Under the pieces are notes generated by a model. It was not told the origin of the DNA. It was given only the letters and a program-made list of their open reading frames with translations, and did no database searches. Positions 25,835-34,966 of a DNA stretch of 64,000 nt are shown here, one piece after another. The stretch lies in NCBI GenBank assembly GCA_030601885.1, contig JAUWAU010000002.1, positions 248,001-312,000 of the forward strand, given 5' to 3'. This DNA is from Armatimonadota bacterium. Its GTDB lineage: Bacteria > Armatimonadota > Zipacnadia > JAUWAU01. A program made the position numbers and the translations under genes. Position 1 is the first letter of the stretch. Each line of letters begins with the position of its first letter.

Positions 25835-26923
25835 CCGTCGCTGTGCCCCTGAAGTCCAGAGATCAATAGGCTTCGCGGCATCCGTGGGGAACGGCAGCGC
25901 GACCCGGGCTCCCGTGCGGGCGGACTCGTAGGCGGCGAAGATGATCTCCAGCACCGCCCTGCCGTCTTCGCCCGTCTCCATGGGCTCCTTGTCGTGCTTG
26001 ACGCAGTCTATGAAGTGCTCCATCTCCTGTGGGAAGCCGTAGTTCCAGATCTCCTCGAACGCCGTGAACGTCCATCCCCTCGTCGCCCGCGCCTTCTCCA
26101 CGGCGTAGCCATAGCCGACGTCGCTGAAGGTCAGCAGGGCGTTGCCCTGCAGCAGATCAGCGTAGATGACCCCCTCGGAGCCGTAGAACTCCGAGCGGTC
26201 GTCCATTCCGCCTTTCTTGGCCCAGCTCTCCTCGGCCACACAGGTCACGTCGCCCTCAAGGTTCACGATGATGACCGCATTGTCGTCGCCGCGCGTCTTG
26301 TCCCTGTGGACGTAGGTACCCATGTCCGCGTACACGCTCAAGGCCTTTGGTTTGCCGAGCACCCAACGGAAGAACTCGAAGGCGTGGCATCCCATGTCCA
26401 GCGTCACACCGCCGCCCGACTTCTCCACATCCCAGAACCACGGCGAGTGTGGGCCGTCGTGCTTCTCGCTCTGCTTGATCATGTACAGTTTGCCGATGGC
26501 GCCCTCGTCAATGAGCCCTTTGGCCCGCACGTACTTCGGCGTGAAGCACAGCTCCTCGGCGTACATGAGCTTCACGCCCGCTGCGCGGCACGCCTCGATC
26601 ATTCGATCCGCCTCGGCAAGGTTCATGCACAGCGGCTTCTCGCAGATCACATGCTTGCCGGCAGCGGCGGCATCCACTGTGACCTGGGAATGCAGGTGGT
26701 TGGGCAGGCACAGAGTCACCACGTCGATGGCGTCCAGCGCAAGCAGATCCCGGTAGTCCGTGAACCACTCGGGGATGCCGTGCTTGTCTGCGAAGCCGCG
26801 CACGTGCTCCTCAGTGGGCGAGGCTGTTGCCCGCACCTCGGCGTCGGCGACACGCTTCAACGCCTCGGCGTGGATCTCGGCAACGAACTGTGATCCGATT
26901 ATGCCCACACCTATTTCGCTCAT
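25829..26923 (-). CDS. Gfo/Idh/MocA family oxidoreductase
   Basis: The 364-residue product starts MSEIGVGIIGSQFVAEIHAE, a Rossmann NAD(P) site. The EKP catalytic motif is in KHVICEKPLCMNLAEADRM (about 90-108). The C-terminal domain has GGGVTLDMGCHAFEFFRW, carrying the conserved Asp and His. It would reduce or oxidise a sugar or cyclitol at a hydroxyl. The ATG at 26923 is supported by AAGGAG 9 bases upstream; a longer frame to 27019 lacks family similarity. It overlaps the end of the MFS gene, which may belong to the same physiological module. Confidence 0.92.
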   Translation of the reverse strand: MSEIGVGIIGSQFVAEIHAEALKRVADAEVRATASPTEEHVRGFADKHGIPEWFTDYRDLLALDAIDVVTLCLPNHLHSQVTVDAAAAGKHVICEKPLCMNLAEADRMIEACRAAGVKLMYAEELCFTPKYVRAKGLIDEGAIGKLYMIKQSEKHDGPHSPWFWDVEKSGGGVTLDMGCHAFEFFRWVLGKPKALSVYADMGTYVHRDKTRGDDNAVIIVNLEGDVTCVAEESWAKKGGMDDRSEFYGSEGVIYADLLQGNALLTFSDVGYGYAVEKARATRGWTFTAFEEIWNYGFPQEMEHFIDCVKHDKEPMETGEDGRAVLEIIFAAYESARTGARVALPFPTDAAKPIDLWTSGAQRRS

Positions 26924-27296
26924 GTTCGCGCGCTCCTTGCGCGGGCCCGATAGCCGGCTGCACAACTGAACCCTGGGCCCGCTGGGGGCGTCTGAATAGG
27001 TGTAATGCGCGCCCCGCACTGGACGCTACCCGGGCCCACACGTCCGGCGGGGCGACGCGTTGCAGGGCATCAGGAAGCGAGAGGGCACCGGCTCCGGCGA
27101 TCGCGATATCCAAACCCTCCCGACCCAGCCGTACGGAAGGCGACCGCTCCCGCCGGCGCCCTCTCATGACGCCATCTCCGGCTGATCTGCTGTGCATCCA
27201 GTCCCGGTGGGGGTCTGGTGCCGTGACTTTCCTCACATGTCGTGGCATCTCCTACGTGAAGCGGGTATACTCAGAGCGCGAGGGAGGAGTGACGTA
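26924..27296. other. Divergent intergenic region with a possible -10 element
   Basis: This 373-base region lies between two divergent starts. A TATACT hexamer at 27266-27271 (preceded by GGG) sits 25 bases before the ATG at 27297 and could be a -10. No good -35 is seen 16-18 bases upstream (TGGCAT at 27243). GGGAGGAG at 27282-27289 is the ribosome-binding site. ORFs crossing the region on both strands look like shadows. Confidence 0.4.
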
Positions 27297-27746
27297 ATGT
27301 CCACAAAGCTATCGTCCAACTTGCTGCGAGTCTGTATTATCGTCGGCCTGCTGGCCATTGTCGGTCAAGCGGCATTTGCCCAGGGCCTGACTCGGCCCGG
27401 GGCTCCCCGGCTCCTGTCGCCCACACCGGCGCTGCAGATATCGGCGCCACGTTTGTTGGGGACGCCGATCGGCGCGCAAAGCAGCCTGCAGCGCTACGCG
27501 AGGTGGCCCGCCCGCTCCTCGCCATTCCGGAATCGGTCGGAGACCATCACCAGCCCCGACGGTAAGACGATCATCAACAACACGAACGTGGTGATCGTCA
27601 GGCCGCCGCACTACGGCTACTACGGCGGATTCCAGTATTATCGCCCGTGGTACCCGCAGCGGCCGACCTATACGTACTATCAGCGAGGCATCTACAACGC
27701 CATGCTGGCGCCCTTCGGGCTCAGCTCTCGCTCGCCGCTGAGGTAA
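27297..27746 (+). CDS. Small secreted Tyr-rich protein
   Basis: The 149-residue product begins MSTKLSSNLLRVCIIVGLLA and has a clear signal peptide cleaved near AFAQG. The mature chain is Pro/Leu/Arg-rich, then SPDGKTIINNTNVVIVRPP. It ends in an aromatic low-complexity tail (HYGYYGGFQYYRPWYPQ, TYTYYQRGIY). I do not recognise a domain. Tyr/Gly-rich tails of this kind occur in adhesive, cell-wall-associated or structural exported proteins. The ATG at 27297 has GGGAGGAG 7 bases upstream. A second His/Tyr/Gly-rich reading frame follows at 27821, suggesting a former paralogue. Confidence 0.75.
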   Translation: MSTKLSSNLLRVCIIVGLLAIVGQAAFAQGLTRPGAPRLLSPTPALQISAPRLLGTPIGAQSSLQRYARWPARSSPFRNRSETITSPDGKTIINNTNVVIVRPPHYGYYGGFQYYRPWYPQRPTYTYYQRGIYNAMLAPFGLSSRSPLR

Positions 27747-27820
27747 GCGGTCATCTATTGGAGCCGCAGATGGCGAGCTGAGACTGAAACGGCACCCGAA
27801 GGCATGCGGGCCCGCAGTGA

Positions 27821-27988
27821 GAGGCGAAGGGGGCCGAGCGAGCCGCCCCGCACTATGGCCATCAGGGACATGGCCATGGGTACAAGGGATACTACGGGGG
27901 GTCGCGATACCCTTACACGCACAAGTATCACCAGAACCACATCTACTACCACAACGGACATTACGGCTTCGGGTACTACGGCCACTAA
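27821..27988 (+). pseudogene. His/Tyr/Gly-rich coding remnant without a start
   Basis: The frame ending at TAA 27986-27988 encodes a strikingly biased 46-residue tail: HYGHQGHGHGYKGYYGGS, then RYPYTHKYHQNHIYYHNG and HYGFGYYGH. Upstream the frame is blocked by TGA at 27818-27820 with no ATG, GTG or TTG between. Either a frameshift has severed it from its 5' part or it is a relic. The bias matches the Tyr/Gly-rich end of the preceding secreted protein, so a decayed tandem copy is likely. The His content suggests metal binding. Confidence 0.55.
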
Positions 27989-28032
27989 CCGGAGCCGCCG
28001 TTGAGCGGCGATCCGTTCTCTATACAGTGACC

Positions 28033-28058
28033 GCGCCCCGGGATCATCCCTGGGGCGC
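28033..28058. terminator. Hairpin between convergent genes
   Basis: GCGCCCCGGGA (28033-28043) pairs with TCCC-T-GGGGCGC (to 28058) through a 3-base loop and one bulged T, an 11-bp GC-rich stem. It lies 8 bases before the stop of the minus-strand PHP gene. CGTCATTTATG follows on the plus strand, so the U-tract is weak. A bidirectional terminator is likely. Confidence 0.6.
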
Positions 28059-28065
28059 CCGTCAT

Positions 28066-28974
28066 TTATGCGTTCCGGGCATCGTCTTCACCGGACGGCA
28101 CGGGCAGGGGATTTGTCCACGCTACCCGGCCGCGCACATCCACTACCTCGAGGCGCACGTAGCGCTCTTTGCCCTTCAGCTCCACCTCAGCCTCGTCAAA
28201 GAGCGTGTCGTCGTCGCGCCAAATGCTGCGCCCTCGCGAGTCGGCGGAGATGAAGTTCACCACCTGCGCGGGCGAGCACCGGGCCACAGCCTTGCCATCC
28301 TCAACGCGAAAATCGTGAATCTCCGGGCCTGAGGACGCATAGAAGCATCCGCTCTTGATGGCTGTGAGCATGCCTTCGGACGTGAGCTCCTCGGCCTTCA
28401 CGCATATCCATCCGCCCAGGTAGTCATTATAGTGCCCATGGCTATCGTCTACCCCGAGGCCGACGACCGGCACTCCCTGGGCGAGCATGACATCCCAGTA
28501 GATGGCCGAATTCCCCTTACCGATACCGCGATAGCACGTGAAGTTGTACACCTCGACGCCCGCGTGGTCCCGGAGGGTCAGGAGGTCGTCGGTGTGGAGG
28601 CCGCTCCAGTAAGGATGCGCGACGAAGGCGAAGCCGCCGGAAGCGTTCGTGGCATCAATAACCGCCTGCGCGTCATCGTCCGGTCGCGGCCAATCCGGCT
28701 CAACACCGAGCACGACGATATGGTACGTCCGACCGGATGGCGCTCCCTTGCCCCCGAACTCTCCTCCGAGCAGGGTCACGAAATCGTCGCCAGACAAGTG
28801 GCGCGTGTCCGTGATGGTGCCGTGGTCGGTGATCGCCAAGAACGAATATCCAGCGTCCCTGTACCGGGCACATGCCTCCTCCGGAGATAGCTCGCCATCG
28901 GATTCCAACGTGTGCGTATGGAGGTTGCCCTTGTACCATTGGCCGGGCACGTCGAAGGGATTCACAATCGGCAT
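28066..28974 (-). CDS. PHP-domain metal-dependent phosphoesterase
   Basis: The 302-residue product has the four PHP motifs: GNLHTHTLESDGELSPEE (about 16-33, HxH), FLAITDHGTI (about 45-54), FVAHPYW (about 117) and VGLGVDDSHGH (about 172). These create the trinuclear metal site of the DNA-polymerase/histidinol-phosphatase-like family. It has no CehA-type N-terminal domain and no signal peptide, so it should act in the cytoplasm. The C-terminal about 90 residues (GCFYASSGPEIHDF...) are typical of the family's stand-alone members. GAGGTGAG lies 8 bases before the ATG. It is the last of a co-directional set from 34.2 to 28.0 kb. Confidence 0.88.
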   Translation of the reverse strand: MPIVNPFDVPGQWYKGNLHTHTLESDGELSPEEACARYRDAGYSFLAITDHGTITDTRHLSGDDFVTLLGGEFGGKGAPSGRTYHIVVLGVEPDWPRPDDDAQAVIDATNASGGFAFVAHPYWSGLHTDDLLTLRDHAGVEVYNFTCYRGIGKGNSAIYWDVMLAQGVPVVGLGVDDSHGHYNDYLGGWICVKAEELTSEGMLTAIKSGCFYASSGPEIHDFRVEDGKAVARCSPAQVVNFISADSRGRSIWRDDDTLFDEAEVELKGKERYVRLEVVDVRGRVAWTNPLPVPSGEDDARNA

Positions 28975-29106
28975 TGCTTGGACTCACCTCAGGGAAGTTG
29001 CCGGCCGGTGCGTGACGCGCACCGGCCATCTCAAGATGCTGGGGCCTACAACGGCATGCTGCAGCGGATACACTTAGAATGCGACGGCCCTCTCAGACAT
29101 GCGGCC

Positions 29107-30459
29107 CTACGCCTCGGCGCCGACCTCAAGCTCGGTGCGATATGGCAGCTTCATGAAAAACGTGGTGCCAACGCCCTCCGCGCTCTCGACGCTGATGGTG
29201 CCCTCATGGGCATCCACCACGTTCTTTACGATGCGCGTTCCGAGGCCGGTGCCCCCCGGCTTCGTGCTGACGACGTCATCGGTGAACAGCTTCGCGCGGA
29301 CGTGCTTCGGCATGCCGCGGCCGGTGTCGGCCACTTCGATCAGCACGTATGCCCCATCGGGGAACTGGCCGTCGATGCACGCCGACGTCCGGATCGCCAC
29401 AGTGCCGCCCGGCTCCGTCTCCGGAATAGCGTTGTTGACCAAGTTGTACACCGCATTGTAGAGCTGCTTCCGGTCAACGAGCGTCTCGGGGACGTCATCG
29501 GGCGATTCCGTCGTGAGCTCCACCTGCGCCTTGTTCGCCGTCACCGAGAGCGGCCGGAGCACGGCGGTGACCACCTTGCGAACGTCGGTCAGCTCGAATT
29601 GCGGCTCCGCGACAATGCCTTTGACGCAATCTGCGATCTCTCGCACCCGATCTTGCACCCGCAGCGATCCATCCAGGGCCATGTCGGCAGCTTCCGGATA
29701 GAACTCCCGCACGCCCTCCGTCGCCTGCTGCAGCCTCTCGACCAATGCCGCGCGATCCGCCGACTCCTCTGCGGCAAGCTCGTCAAGCTCCGCGTACATA
29801 CTCTCCAGCATCAACGCCAATGTCTGAACTGACGTCTGCACGGGAGCGATGAAGTTCTTGATGTCGTGGCTGATATTGCCCATGAGATTGACGATCTGCG
29901 CCAGCCTCGCCTCCTCGTGCAACTGGGCCGTCTCTATGGCCATGGCCGCCTGGCTGGCCAGGATGGTCAGCAAGCCGAGGTCCCTATCGTCGAAGTCGCC
30001 GCGCTCCTTGTTCAGAATCTGCATGACGCCTATGGGTTCGCCCTCAGTGCTCCTGAGCGGCACAGTGACCATGTTGGTGGTCTGGTACCGGATCTTGCGT
30101 CCCACGTCGGCGGCGTGGCTCTTCTCCTTGGTCACATCGTCGCTGATCTTCGAAACGCCGCTGCGGTACACTTCGCCACAAATGCCGCGTTCCGGCGAGA
30201 TGCCCATCCCCGTCAGCTCCCGGGCCTTCTCCCCCACCACGTGCTGGAACACAAGTTCTTCCCGGTCGGCATCGTACAGGAGAATGGAGCCCGCTTTCGC
30301 GCCGACGGTCCCCATGGAGACCTCCAGCGTTTCCTTGAGCATATCGCCCAAATCGGTCTTGGATGATAGCGCGGCGGTGATCGTGCGTATCGAGTCCAGT
30401 TCGGCACGAAGCCGATCGAGCTCAGTTCCGAGAGGGCCCGTCTCTTCCGAGCCTGTCAT
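29107..30459 (-). CDS. GAF-domain sensor histidine kinase
   Basis: The 450-residue soluble kinase has an N-terminal coiled coil (about 8-30) and a GAF domain (about 30-180: AGSILLYDADREELVFQH, then GVMQILNKE). The H-box is MGNISHDIKNFIAPV (about 193-207), with His followed by Asp-Ile-Lys-Asn. The HATPase_c domain has an N-box (LYNAVYNLVNNAIPE), DTGRGMP and GGTGLGT. It lacks membrane segments, so it senses a cytoplasmic ligand or redox state through GAF. No response regulator is adjacent; its partner must lie elsewhere. GGGAGGAG precedes the ATG, and the upstream oxidoreductase stop is only 37 bases away. Confidence 0.92.
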   Translation of the reverse strand: MTGSEETGPLGTELDRLRAELDSIRTITAALSSKTDLGDMLKETLEVSMGTVGAKAGSILLYDADREELVFQHVVGEKARELTGMGISPERGICGEVYRSGVSKISDDVTKEKSHAADVGRKIRYQTTNMVTVPLRSTEGEPIGVMQILNKERGDFDDRDLGLLTILASQAAMAIETAQLHEEARLAQIVNLMGNISHDIKNFIAPVQTSVQTLALMLESMYAELDELAAEESADRAALVERLQQATEGVREFYPEAADMALDGSLRVQDRVREIADCVKGIVAEPQFELTDVRKVVTAVLRPLSVTANKAQVELTTESPDDVPETLVDRKQLYNAVYNLVNNAIPETEPGGTVAIRTSACIDGQFPDGAYVLIEVADTGRGMPKHVRAKLFTDDVVSTKPGGTGLGTRIVKNVVDAHEGTISVESAEGVGTTFFMKLPYRTELEVGAEA

Positions 30460-30496
30460 CTCGCTCCTCCCACCTTGGGCTGCGGCACATCCTCGC

Positions 30497-31495
30497 TTAC
30501 CCGCTGTGCTTTCCGCGCTCCAGTATCGCCAACTGCATATCGAGGTTCTTCAGCCCGTCGCGGCCAGTCGCCAGAACCCCCTCACCCTCGCCCCTGGCCG
30601 CCGCGATGAAGCGCTCGAGAGACACTTGGACAAAGTCGGGGCGCTTGGTCTCGCGGCCTTCGTGCGTCAAGTACGCACAGAAGACGCCCTGCTCGTCGTT
30701 GCGCCCCTCGTAGTCCATTAGCTTGCCGTTGATGCCGAAACGCCTCACAAGATCGCCCTCAGGCCTATTGCGGACGACGATCTCCACATCGCACGTGCCC
30801 GTCGTGGGCGATACGTATTCGAACTGGGCGACGACGCACTTCTCCTCTATCTCACAGCGGAGGGTGTCCCCCCGCATTTCCCCGTCGGGCACCAACCCCA
30901 TGAGGGTGCTGAGCGGGTGGGAGCCCAAGTCGATCCATATCTTCTCGCCCTGCACCGGCCCGTGAGCACCCCTGGATTCCATCTGCGAAAGCAGGCTGTG
31001 TATGGCGGCCGGCCTCTCGCCCTCGAGCACCCACTCCACGTACTGCTCGGCGCCGGCGACGTACTGCGTGTTGACCGCGAGGAGCCTGTCCTCGGCCTCG
31101 GCCGTCGAGCAGATCTCTTCCCCCTCCGCCACCAGCGTCGCGCGATCCTTTGCAGTGTCCAACACCAGTGGCTTTTCGCACATGACATGCGCGCCGGCTC
31201 TCAGCGCCGCGATGGCTGGCTCCCGGTGCAGGTGAACTGGCGTACAAACGCTCACCACATCGGGCCGCGCCTTCGCCAGCATTGCCTCAATGTCGCAGTA
31301 TGGCGTTCCCCTGAAGCCAAAAAGATCTGCAAGGGCCTGCGCCGTCTTCTCGGCCGTCGCCTGCGAGCTGCCGCAGATGGCGACCACGTCGCATCCTGCC
31401 AGGTGATACCACTTGGCATGGTGCTTGCCGATGCCGCTGGCGCCAATGACGGCAGCGCGCAACGTCCCGCTCTCCTCTGCACTGACCGCCGACAT
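30497..31495 (-). CDS. Gfo/Idh/MocA family oxidoreductase
   Basis: The 332-residue product has a Rossmann N-terminus (LRAAVIGASGIGKHHAKWYH) and the catalytic EKP in HVMCEKPLVLDTAKD. A conserved C-terminal segment follows (KIWIDLGSHPLSTLMGL). The start at 31495 (MSAVSAEESG) is preferred because GGAGGT (31503-31508) is 7 bases upstream; the frame extends to 31540 without added support. The substrate is unknown. It lies in a minus-strand run with the histidine kinase and PHP genes downstream and a small membrane protein upstream. Confidence 0.9.
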   Translation of the reverse strand: MSAVSAEESGTLRAAVIGASGIGKHHAKWYHLAGCDVVAICGSSQATAEKTAQALADLFGFRGTPYCDIEAMLAKARPDVVSVCTPVHLHREPAIAALRAGAHVMCEKPLVLDTAKDRATLVAEGEEICSTAEAEDRLLAVNTQYVAGAEQYVEWVLEGERPAAIHSLLSQMESRGAHGPVQGEKIWIDLGSHPLSTLMGLVPDGEMRGDTLRCEIEEKCVVAQFEYVSPTTGTCDVEIVVRNRPEGDLVRRFGINGKLMDYEGRNDEQGVFCAYLTHEGRETKRPDFVQVSLERFIAAARGEGEGVLATGRDGLKNLDMQLAILERGKHSG

Positions 31496-31596
31496 GCCGA
31501 GCACCTCCGTCTCGAGTCGGTTCAAAAGCTCTGACTGCATTCCTCAAAATTTGGGCGAGTACCTGCCGGCACTATATGCCACGTTGGCGGCAGCAC

Positions 31597-32139
31597 TCAA
31601 GCATTATCGCTATCCGGCGAATCCTGCGGCTGCCGCCCGGCAAGCGCGCGCCGCGCGAGGGTGGCTCCGGCCCAGCCGGCGTAAATGATGGCCACGAGCC
31701 AGAGGGCGGCATGCAGCACGGCTCCCACAAGAGCGCGCACGGACAGGTGACTCGTGGTGCTGAGAAGCAGGGCCGTGTTCGTGCTCATGCTGAAGCCGGA
31801 AGCGGGCGCGGGCGTTTCCGGCCATGCGGGGATGACTGCCACGAGCCAGCCCAAGAGGCAGTCGCGGATGCCCGTCCCGGAGGCCAAGCCGACGAAGGCG
31901 CCGCTGAGGCCGCCCCATGCTCCGCCCAACAGACCCGCCATGGCACCGCCAACGAGCACCGCCAGGACGAATCCGCACAGTTGAAGAGCGTACACCTTAA
32001 GCGCGGAGAACGGCTGGAGAGTAGCAGCGTAGTAGCGTGTGCAATGCGCGGCAAAGACGTGAAGGGCAGCGCTCACCAGCGTCCCGGCAAGAGCGCCGAG
32101 GATGGCGCGCAGCAGCTTCCCTCTCTCGGCCGCAGTCAC
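31597..32139 (-). CDS. Small integral membrane protein, function unknown
   Basis: The 180-residue product starts at GTG (32139-32137), preceded by GAGGTG. It is very Ala/Leu/Gly-rich with about four predicted membrane segments: ILGALAGTLVSAALHVF, LCGFVLAVLVGGAMAGLLGG, LLGWLVAVIPAW and LHAALWLVAIIYAGWA. The tail is short, charged and polar (RRALAGRQPQDSPDSDNA). I do not recognise a family. The gap to the phosphodiesterase gene upstream is 32 bases, so co-transcription is likely. Confidence 0.65.
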   Translation of the reverse strand: MTAAERGKLLRAILGALAGTLVSAALHVFAAHCTRYYAATLQPFSALKVYALQLCGFVLAVLVGGAMAGLLGGAWGGLSGAFVGLASGTGIRDCLLGWLVAVIPAWPETPAPASGFSMSTNTALLLSTTSHLSVRALVGAVLHAALWLVAIIYAGWAGATLARRALAGRQPQDSPDSDNA

Positions 32140-32171
32140 CCATGCACCTCGTGCCTCTTACGCGCGGTGCG

Positions 32172-34226
32172 TCAGTCGCTCACGTCGTTGGGCTCGACCA
32201 AATCGCCGACGATTGTGCCCTCGCTATCTCGCGGAGCCGGCGTCCCGATCAGATGCGCGAGCGTTGGCGCCACGTCAACCGTCCATATCGGGACCTTGCG
32301 CTCGTAGCCGGCCTTGACACCCGGCCCGGCGACGATGAACACGCCCCGTACCGAGCAGCCGGAGAAGCGTGCCGTTGGATGATACGCATGATGCACGCCC
32401 TGCTGGCCGCCGACCATGGGCTCGATCCCGTCTTCGGGAATGAGCGCCGGATCGATCGGCCCGGCACTGTGAATCTCGACGTTGTTGGCATAGCCCGGGG
32501 CGAGGAAGTAGATGATGTCCCCGACGTTCGGCCCCCACTGGCCGAGATGCTCGGCGTCCTCCTTGCGGCACGCAAAGGCTACCGGGCACGTGCCGTTCTC
32601 CGGATCGCGGATCTCGTACAGCGTGTTGATCACCTGCGTGCGGACCTCTTCGTACTCGTCGCCCGGCTCGACGATGCCGTCGGGATCGCGCCCTTTGAGA
32701 TTGACCCAGATGTTCTGCGCCAAGGGATGATCGCCGAGCACGAGTTTGCTGCGCCGCCAATCCATCTCCAGCAGCCCGTTCTCCTCGTCGCGCATGTAGT
32801 GCAGCAGCTCCGCCTCCTGCAGCCAGTGCCCCAGCCAGACCCGGCGCACCGTCGGGATGGCCCCGTGATCGGAGATGACAGCGACCACGGTGTTCTCGTC
32901 GGCGCACTTCTGCACCACGCTGCCGACGAGGCCATCCAGATTCCGAAACTCGTTCCGGAACCGCTCCCACACCTCCGCCTCCTTCTCCGCGTCGTACTGG
33001 GGGGATTCCGCACAGATGCCGTTCAGGGCATTGTGGTTGAGGCCATCCGGTGCGTGCACCTGGAGCCACATCACGTCCCAGTCGCGCGTGCCGGCGAGGT
33101 ACTCGCACGTGGCAGCGATACCGACGCACTGATCGGCGATGGACTCCCGCACCTGGCACAGGGGACCGGGCTTCGGGATGTCCTCCTTGGTGCCGTCGCT
33201 CTCATAGGGCGCGTCAGCCCCGGCGCTCACCCCACGCTCGAAGATGTCCTCGATGAGCTCGTCGGCGACGTCCTCGGGATGGGCCCAGCCTTTGCGGTTG
33301 AAGATAGTAGTGCGATATAGCTCGAGCTCGCCGCCATCAGCCGACAGGCGCCGCAGCTTGAACCGGAACTTCCCCTCCACCTCGCCCCATCGCGTTGGGA
33401 ACTTATCGGTCACCCAGTCGCTCCATTCGCCCTGGTGAAGGACAGCCACAGGATGCTTGATGTCGCGGCCTCGGCAGATCGTCACCGTATCATAGGCGTC
33501 TTTGGCGGATGCCGTGATGAGGGCACAGTACAGCAGCCCCGGGTCCACGCTCGGCGTCTCGCCCTCCTGCGGCGAGACGATCCAGCCGGCGCCCGTTGGC
33601 TCGATGCTCGCCTCCCCGCTCACTACAAACGCCGTCTCCCTCACGTCTCTGGCCGACTTCGGCAGCTTTTCCCATCCGCCAGGCGGGGCGATGTGGAGGC
33701 GGTTGGTCTGCTCGTCGCCCTTGCCTGCGACCGTGCTGAAGACATGTGGGAAGCTCAGGCGCGCCAGGCGGGACGAGTACGGGCCGGAGCCGTCCACCGT
33801 GACGACGCCTTCGGCATTCGGAGGCCAGCCGCCGGGGTAGTTCACCAGGATGCACTTGCGCCCGGCGCGCTCGGCCGCCTGCCAGAACCATTCCACCGCC
33901 GTGAGCTGATTCAGATTCTCATCGGCGACGCCGGCGAAGGGCGGGAAGATGTTCTTGCCCAGCATGTGCAGTTGGCCGAACTGCTCCCCGTCGATGTGAA
34001 CGCCGAAGGTGTTGTTGCCATGCGTGCCCGTCCACGTGCCCGTGGCGAGCGTCGTCCAGTTCGTCGGCGTGTCGCACGGCGGTGATGGCAAGGCCTCGCA
34101 GAAGGTGCCTTTTTGCATGAGGCCGGCTATGGCGGGCAAGCTGCCCTCCACGGCGAACTTGCGTACGAACTCCGGCATCATCCCGTCAATGCCAATGACA
34201 ATGAGCTTGGAGCCTTTCGCGGCCAC
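32172..34226 (-). CDS. Alkaline-phosphatase-superfamily phosphodiesterase (NPP-like)
   Basis: The 684-residue product belongs to the type I phosphodiesterase/nucleotide pyrophosphatase group. The first metal site is KLIVIGIDGMMPEFVRKF (Asp14). Nucleophile Thr53 lies in CDTPTNWTTLATG. Later metal residues are in VHAPDGLNHN, VVAVISDHGAIP and the C-terminal QGVHHAYHPTARFSG, followed by TVDVAPTLAHLIG. The start is GTG at 34226 with GGGGGAGG 8 bases upstream; the longer frame to 34361 lacks support. No signal peptide is visible. The substrate may be a nucleotide sugar or phosphodiester headgroup, inferred only from the family. Confidence 0.88.
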   Translation of the reverse strand: MAAKGSKLIVIGIDGMMPEFVRKFAVEGSLPAIAGLMQKGTFCEALPSPPCDTPTNWTTLATGTWTGTHGNNTFGVHIDGEQFGQLHMLGKNIFPPFAGVADENLNQLTAVEWFWQAAERAGRKCILVNYPGGWPPNAEGVVTVDGSGPYSSRLARLSFPHVFSTVAGKGDEQTNRLHIAPPGGWEKLPKSARDVRETAFVVSGEASIEPTGAGWIVSPQEGETPSVDPGLLYCALITASAKDAYDTVTICRGRDIKHPVAVLHQGEWSDWVTDKFPTRWGEVEGKFRFKLRRLSADGGELELYRTTIFNRKGWAHPEDVADELIEDIFERGVSAGADAPYESDGTKEDIPKPGPLCQVRESIADQCVGIAATCEYLAGTRDWDVMWLQVHAPDGLNHNALNGICAESPQYDAEKEAEVWERFRNEFRNLDGLVGSVVQKCADENTVVAVISDHGAIPTVRRVWLGHWLQEAELLHYMRDEENGLLEMDWRRSKLVLGDHPLAQNIWVNLKGRDPDGIVEPGDEYEEVRTQVINTLYEIRDPENGTCPVAFACRKEDAEHLGQWGPNVGDIIYFLAPGYANNVEIHSAGPIDPALIPEDGIEPMVGGQQGVHHAYHPTARFSGCSVRGVFIVAGPGVKAGYERKVPIWTVDVAPTLAHLIGTPAPRDSEGTIVGDLVEPNDVSD

Positions 34227-34377
34227 GATGGTGCCCTCCCCCTGACGTTCTGGGTCGAATATACCAGAAAGACCGCAATGGGGCAAAGAGCCGGCGAAAA
34301 AGGGACGGCCCAGTGAAGGGCTGTTTCGCGGGCCGGCGAAATCCTGCAGCAGCACTATCATCAGGAGGGATCATGCA

Positions 34378-34842
34378 GTGATCAGAAAGTATCGCGACAC
34401 GGACCGCGATGTTCTGAAGCAGATAACCGTGGAGACCTTCAAGCCGGTCTCTATCGACGCCAGCATCGAGAAGATGTTCGGGCATCCGGGCGGCACGAAT
34501 TGGGATCAGCGCAAAGTACGGCACATTGATGCCGACTGCGACGCCAACCCAGACGGGATCTTCGTGTACGAGGAGGAGGGGAAGGTCATCGGGTACATCA
34601 CAACCCGCCTCGATGAATTCGCCAAGACGGGCTGGATACCGAACATGGCCGTCGCGGAAGGCCATCAAGGCAAGGGCATCGGCTCTCAGCTTCTCGACAA
34701 GGCGTTCGAATACTTCCGCGAGAACGGCATGGAGTTGGTGCGCATCGAGACGCTGGCGCAGAACGAGGTCGGCGCCCACTTGTATAGGAAGTTCGGCTTC
34801 AAAGAGATCGCGCAGCAGATATACTACTGCATGCGGCTGTGA
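34378..34842 (+). CDS. GNAT-family N-acetyltransferase
   Basis: The 154-residue product starts at GTG (34378), placed by AGGAGGG 8 bases upstream. It begins MIRKYRDTDRDVLKQITVE. The acetyl-CoA-binding motif A is MAVAEGHQGKGIGSQLLDKA (about 95-114), with the Q/RxxGxG/A signature. The C-terminus has the usual NEVGAHLYRKFGF segment. This is a RimI-like small-molecule or protein acetyltransferase of unknown target. It is divergent from the phosphodiesterase gene and upstream of the LOG-like gene. Confidence 0.9.
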   Translation: MIRKYRDTDRDVLKQITVETFKPVSIDASIEKMFGHPGGTNWDQRKVRHIDADCDANPDGIFVYEEEGKVIGYITTRLDEFAKTGWIPNMAVAEGHQGKGIGSQLLDKAFEYFRENGMELVRIETLAQNEVGAHLYRKFGFKEIAQQIYYCMRL

Positions 34843-34966
34843 CCGGAATCCGACTAATGGCTGATGACCGGAGCCAGCCGTTCGCCTATCGAGCATCGAC
34901 GATGGGCGGACCGATGGCGAGGGCAAGGAAAGGAAGGTAATACTCATCAAGACCAAGTTTGGCGTC

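Noticed and set aside
26811..27297. Open frames on both strands across the divergent region 26.8-27.3 kb
   Set aside because: They are Arg/Pro/Ala-rich, overlap well-supported genes and have no ribosome-binding site or motif.
27804..28004. A Thr-rich 66-codon frame starting at ATG 27804
   Set aside because: It is the out-of-phase reading of the His/Tyr/Gly-rich segment; its Thr/Arg bias is the shadow of TAC/CAC-rich codons, and its ATG lacks a correctly spaced ribosome-binding site.
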